Source: Alligator mississippiensis (lineage: Eukaryota; Chordata; Crocodylia; Alligatoridae). From it: 64,000 nt of DNA. The DNA is taken from the NCBI RefSeq assembly GCF_030867095.1, contig NC_081831.1, positions 64,990,716 to 65,054,715 on the forward strand, written 5' to 3'. Shown here one piece after another: positions 61,441 through 64,000 of this stretch. The notes beneath the pieces are model-generated. The model was given only the letters and a program-made list of their open reading frames with translations, searched no databases and was not told where the DNA came from. Within the stretch, counting starts at the first letter, position 1. Every line of letters starts with the position of its first letter. A program made the translations under genes and the position numbers.

Positions 61441-62834
61441 CACTAGACAACTGTGATAAAGAGTGTACACTACTGAAAGAAATTCACAAGATGCTGACCT
61501 CCAAGATTCTAGAAGTACCTGGATGATACCGTGACTTGTCTAATAGCACAGTGAAATACCATTGTGTAGTTAGTACATATCCATGTGATGGTGGAGTTCA
61601 AAGTATATGGGGAACCTTCATTCACTATTTAATTATTGTTGATGGAATAGCTCTCATATCTCTCTGCATAGGTATAATCATCACTTGGTTGCCTCTTTCC
61701 TTCTTGCCATGATCACATCACCAAAAGCCCAAGATGGAAATGGATAAAAAGTATTTCTAAAAAAAGAAACTGGAAAAAAATGTTTAAATCTTGCTGGTTT
61801 AAATGATACGTGCCCAAGAGGGAGCATGTGGGAGCTGGTTCCTTCCTTCTCTAACCTGTTTCTTACTTTAAATACATTTGTATTTATTTAAGGGTATAAC
61901 TGCACACAGGGCCTTTATAAAGAAAGAAGCCAGTGTAGGCGTGTGACTCAGCCCTATGACTTTGTCATTAAGTTGCCCATATGCCACATGCATTTGAGTC
62001 TCTGTGCTTAATGAAGAGGGTCTCCATAATGCATGTGCTTTGACGCACTAACCCACCATTGGCTTTACACACTTGTGTACCAGTCCTCAGTTGCTTTCAG
62101 ACCACTCATTTGCTTTCCTGGTATGTGGTAGTAAACATCCTTTTGCAATCCGATTTTGCCAGGAGGAATAACCGCCTTTGTGCAGTAGTGGATTTCTTTA
62201 GTATTTTGGCATTTAAACCTACAAATGCAGGTTGTCCCTTTGGCTTTGAAAGGAAGCTCAGAAGGAAAGGAGAGAGAATCCCTCTAAACTCCTGGTATTT
62301 ATACAGCTTGCACCCCTCTTGCCACTGCATACTTAGGTCATCCCTGCAGCCTATGGATGTCCCTCAGTGCTAACCACGTGCCTGGTTAGCAATGGATATA
62401 GAAAGCAGGCACCAGGTGTAATTCAAAACAGAGTTTCTGATACTCTAGCAGTGTTACCTCTAGCCTGTTACTTAAGTAGAAGGCAGCAGTATAGGGCCAC
62501 CTCCAGCTCAGCCTCCCCCAGTTTGTGATTGAACAGATCATCTCTGTCCCTCCATACTTACAATCACCTAACATCCCTGTGGCAACTGCTTACATGGAAA
62601 CATAATCAGGAAAGCATTTGTTACTGTTTTCGGAGTGCAAAGTGTCACAGCCTCCTAAAAAGAATTGCACTATTTACGCTCTGAATTTCATTTACGCCTG
62701 TCTTCTGGCACAGAACTCGGAGCTGGAAACTCAGCCAAACTTGTGCAATCTGATCACTTTCCAGGGATCTCTAGCAACTACTCCATGGGTCACAATTTGA
62801 GAACTCCCCCCAAAATGGGAAAAAAACTGGGAGC

Positions 62835-62975
62835 CAGGAGCTCCATGCTGTTCCTAACTCTGCTACTGACTTGCCAGGTAGCCTTGGGAAGTCTTCTAAG
62901 TCAGTTTCTCTCTCTGTGAAATGGGGGCTGTCACCCAGTTATCTCACAGGTTTAATATTGGGTGAGAGATTTGGA
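62835..62975 (+). repeat. MIR-like SINE
   Basis: GCTACTGACTTGCCAGGTAGCCTTGGGAAGTC, CAGTTTCTCTCTCTGTGAAATGGGGG and CTCACAGGTTTAATATTGGG follow the MIR order (ctgtgtgaccttgggcaagtc, cagtttcctcatctgtaaaatggg, ctcatagggtt). Confidence 0.8.
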
Positions 62976-63684
62976 AGGTGTCAATGCAGAATTATGTTGT
63001 AGCCAAGTTAAATTGGCCCGGAAAAATAAGGTTTATACTATTTATATCAAGAAAAGATGCTAATCCTAACTGAGTAATAGCAGCAAAGACACATGGCCAT
63101 AATTATCGAGGCTTATTTCTTGTTTGCATTGGTCTTGTTCTTGTGTGTTTGATCTCATAAAATGCAAAATCCTTGGAGTTCAAATGTAAGGTCAGGCTTT
63201 AAAAACATCCCTCTTCCAACAATACATTGAATGCATACTTCCTTTGTTTAAAGAAATATACTGCACAGCATATGTAAACAAGAAATCCAGTTAAGACCAG
63301 CACGCACTGCTGTGAATATCCAACACGCCCAGGCACAGCAGGAGACAGGAGTTATAGGGAGGCAGATTCTCCATGCCTTGGGTTGTGTGTGGGTTTTTTA
63401 GAGGAGGGGTATTGTAGAGGCAAATTGAATGTGGAGTGAGAGAAACATTTGTGCTCAGCAAAAATCAGGCAGTAAAGAAACATGAAGCAGTGCTACCTTC
63501 AGGATACATGGAAGGGGGTTGTTTAAAAATGAACAGTCAATCCAGTGTGCACTACCAAGGATGTGTGGAATAGGTAACATAGAGGAAAGACCACTTAAAC
63601 CAGAAGGCCCCAGTGATGGTGGTGGGGGGTGCTAAAGAGTCTCAAAAGATGTCATGGCAGTGATTCTAACTTATGTGGCTGATT

Positions 63685-63810
63685 ATTTATGTATTTTTTA
63701 GAGCCTCGGTTTCCCCTTCTATAAGCAGGGAATGACACTCACCTGCCTCGTGGGGAGATGTGAGAAAGGTCAAACAGTGCTGGGATATGTGCATTTGGGA
63801 CAGTGCCTTA
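63685..63810 (+). repeat. MIR-like SINE 3' part
   Basis: GAGCCTCGGTTTCCCCTTCTATAAGCAGGGAATGACACTCACCTGCCTCGTGGGGAG matches the MIR tail (cctcagtttcc...tgtaaaatgggga.aat..tacctgcctcatagggttg). The following GAGAAAGGTCAAACAGTGCTGGG is the family's 3' end. Confidence 0.8.
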
Positions 63811-64000
63811 AAGCAACAGCCTTTCAATGCTGGAAAAGCAAACTCAATCAGGATGGCTGCTCAGTAAGCTTGCTCAGTAAGACTGTAGGGGCCCTCACCA
63901 ACCCAGGCACTAAATAAGGATGGGGACTTCCAGCTGCTGTCTTCCAAGAGAGGTTATAGACTCAGTGTTAATGAATGTTAGACAGGAGATGCAGGACAGG

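Noticed and set aside
61218-61448. Target duplication for the intron-1 hAT-like end
   Set aside because: TTGAGTAA and CACTAGAC do not match, so only the right terminus is reported with low confidence.

Overview
The window looks like nuclear DNA of a sauropsid, most likely a crocodilian. Coding density is almost nil. CR1 LINE tails are abundant and end in short TCTATGAAA / ATGATTCTAT-type repeats. There are many small hAT-type elements with CAG...CTG ends and 8-bp target duplications, old MIR-like SINEs, and one vertebrate solute-carrier first exon inside a CpG island. The species call is inference from repeat style; the exon only says vertebrate.

Layout. From 1 to about 59.2 kb no protein-coding exon can be supported. 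This part holds: a 69-bp alternating purine-pyrimidine tract (2415-2483); two copies in opposite orientation of an unusual GC-rich hAT-like element (4609-about 5650, and 7914-9392 with a perfect 8-bp duplication); another hAT-like element with a perfect duplication (11054-11567); CR1 fragments at 14.3-15.1, 21.95-22.74 (itself hit by a 212-bp insertion), 25.1, 32.1 (reverse) and 40.9-41.6 kb; further hAT copies at 25.5, 29.3 and 57.2 kb; MITE-like palindromic elements at 45.0 and 54.5 kb; scattered SINE relics; and an orphan CpG island at 30.5-31.6 kb with no exon I can define.

The right end carries the only recognisable gene. A 1.6-kb (TG)-rich minisatellite (about 57654-59230) runs straight into a CpG island (about 59220-59870). 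The island holds a (GGGCC)n tract, a short upstream ORF and the first coding exon (59509-59854, plus strand) of a monocarboxylate-transporter-family gene closest to SLC16A2/MCT8, the thyroid-hormone transporter. The exon ends in a phase-1 donor; the rest of the window is intron 1, and exon 2 is not reached.

No operon, CRISPR, tRNA or rRNA gene was found, and no clear undescribed biological system. The items most worth a second look are the GC-rich inverted transposon pair with a shared open frame, the minisatellite/G-quadruplex-rich promoter of the SLC16A2-like gene, the orphan CpG island, and the insertion inside the CR1, which has a clean empty-site reconstruction.
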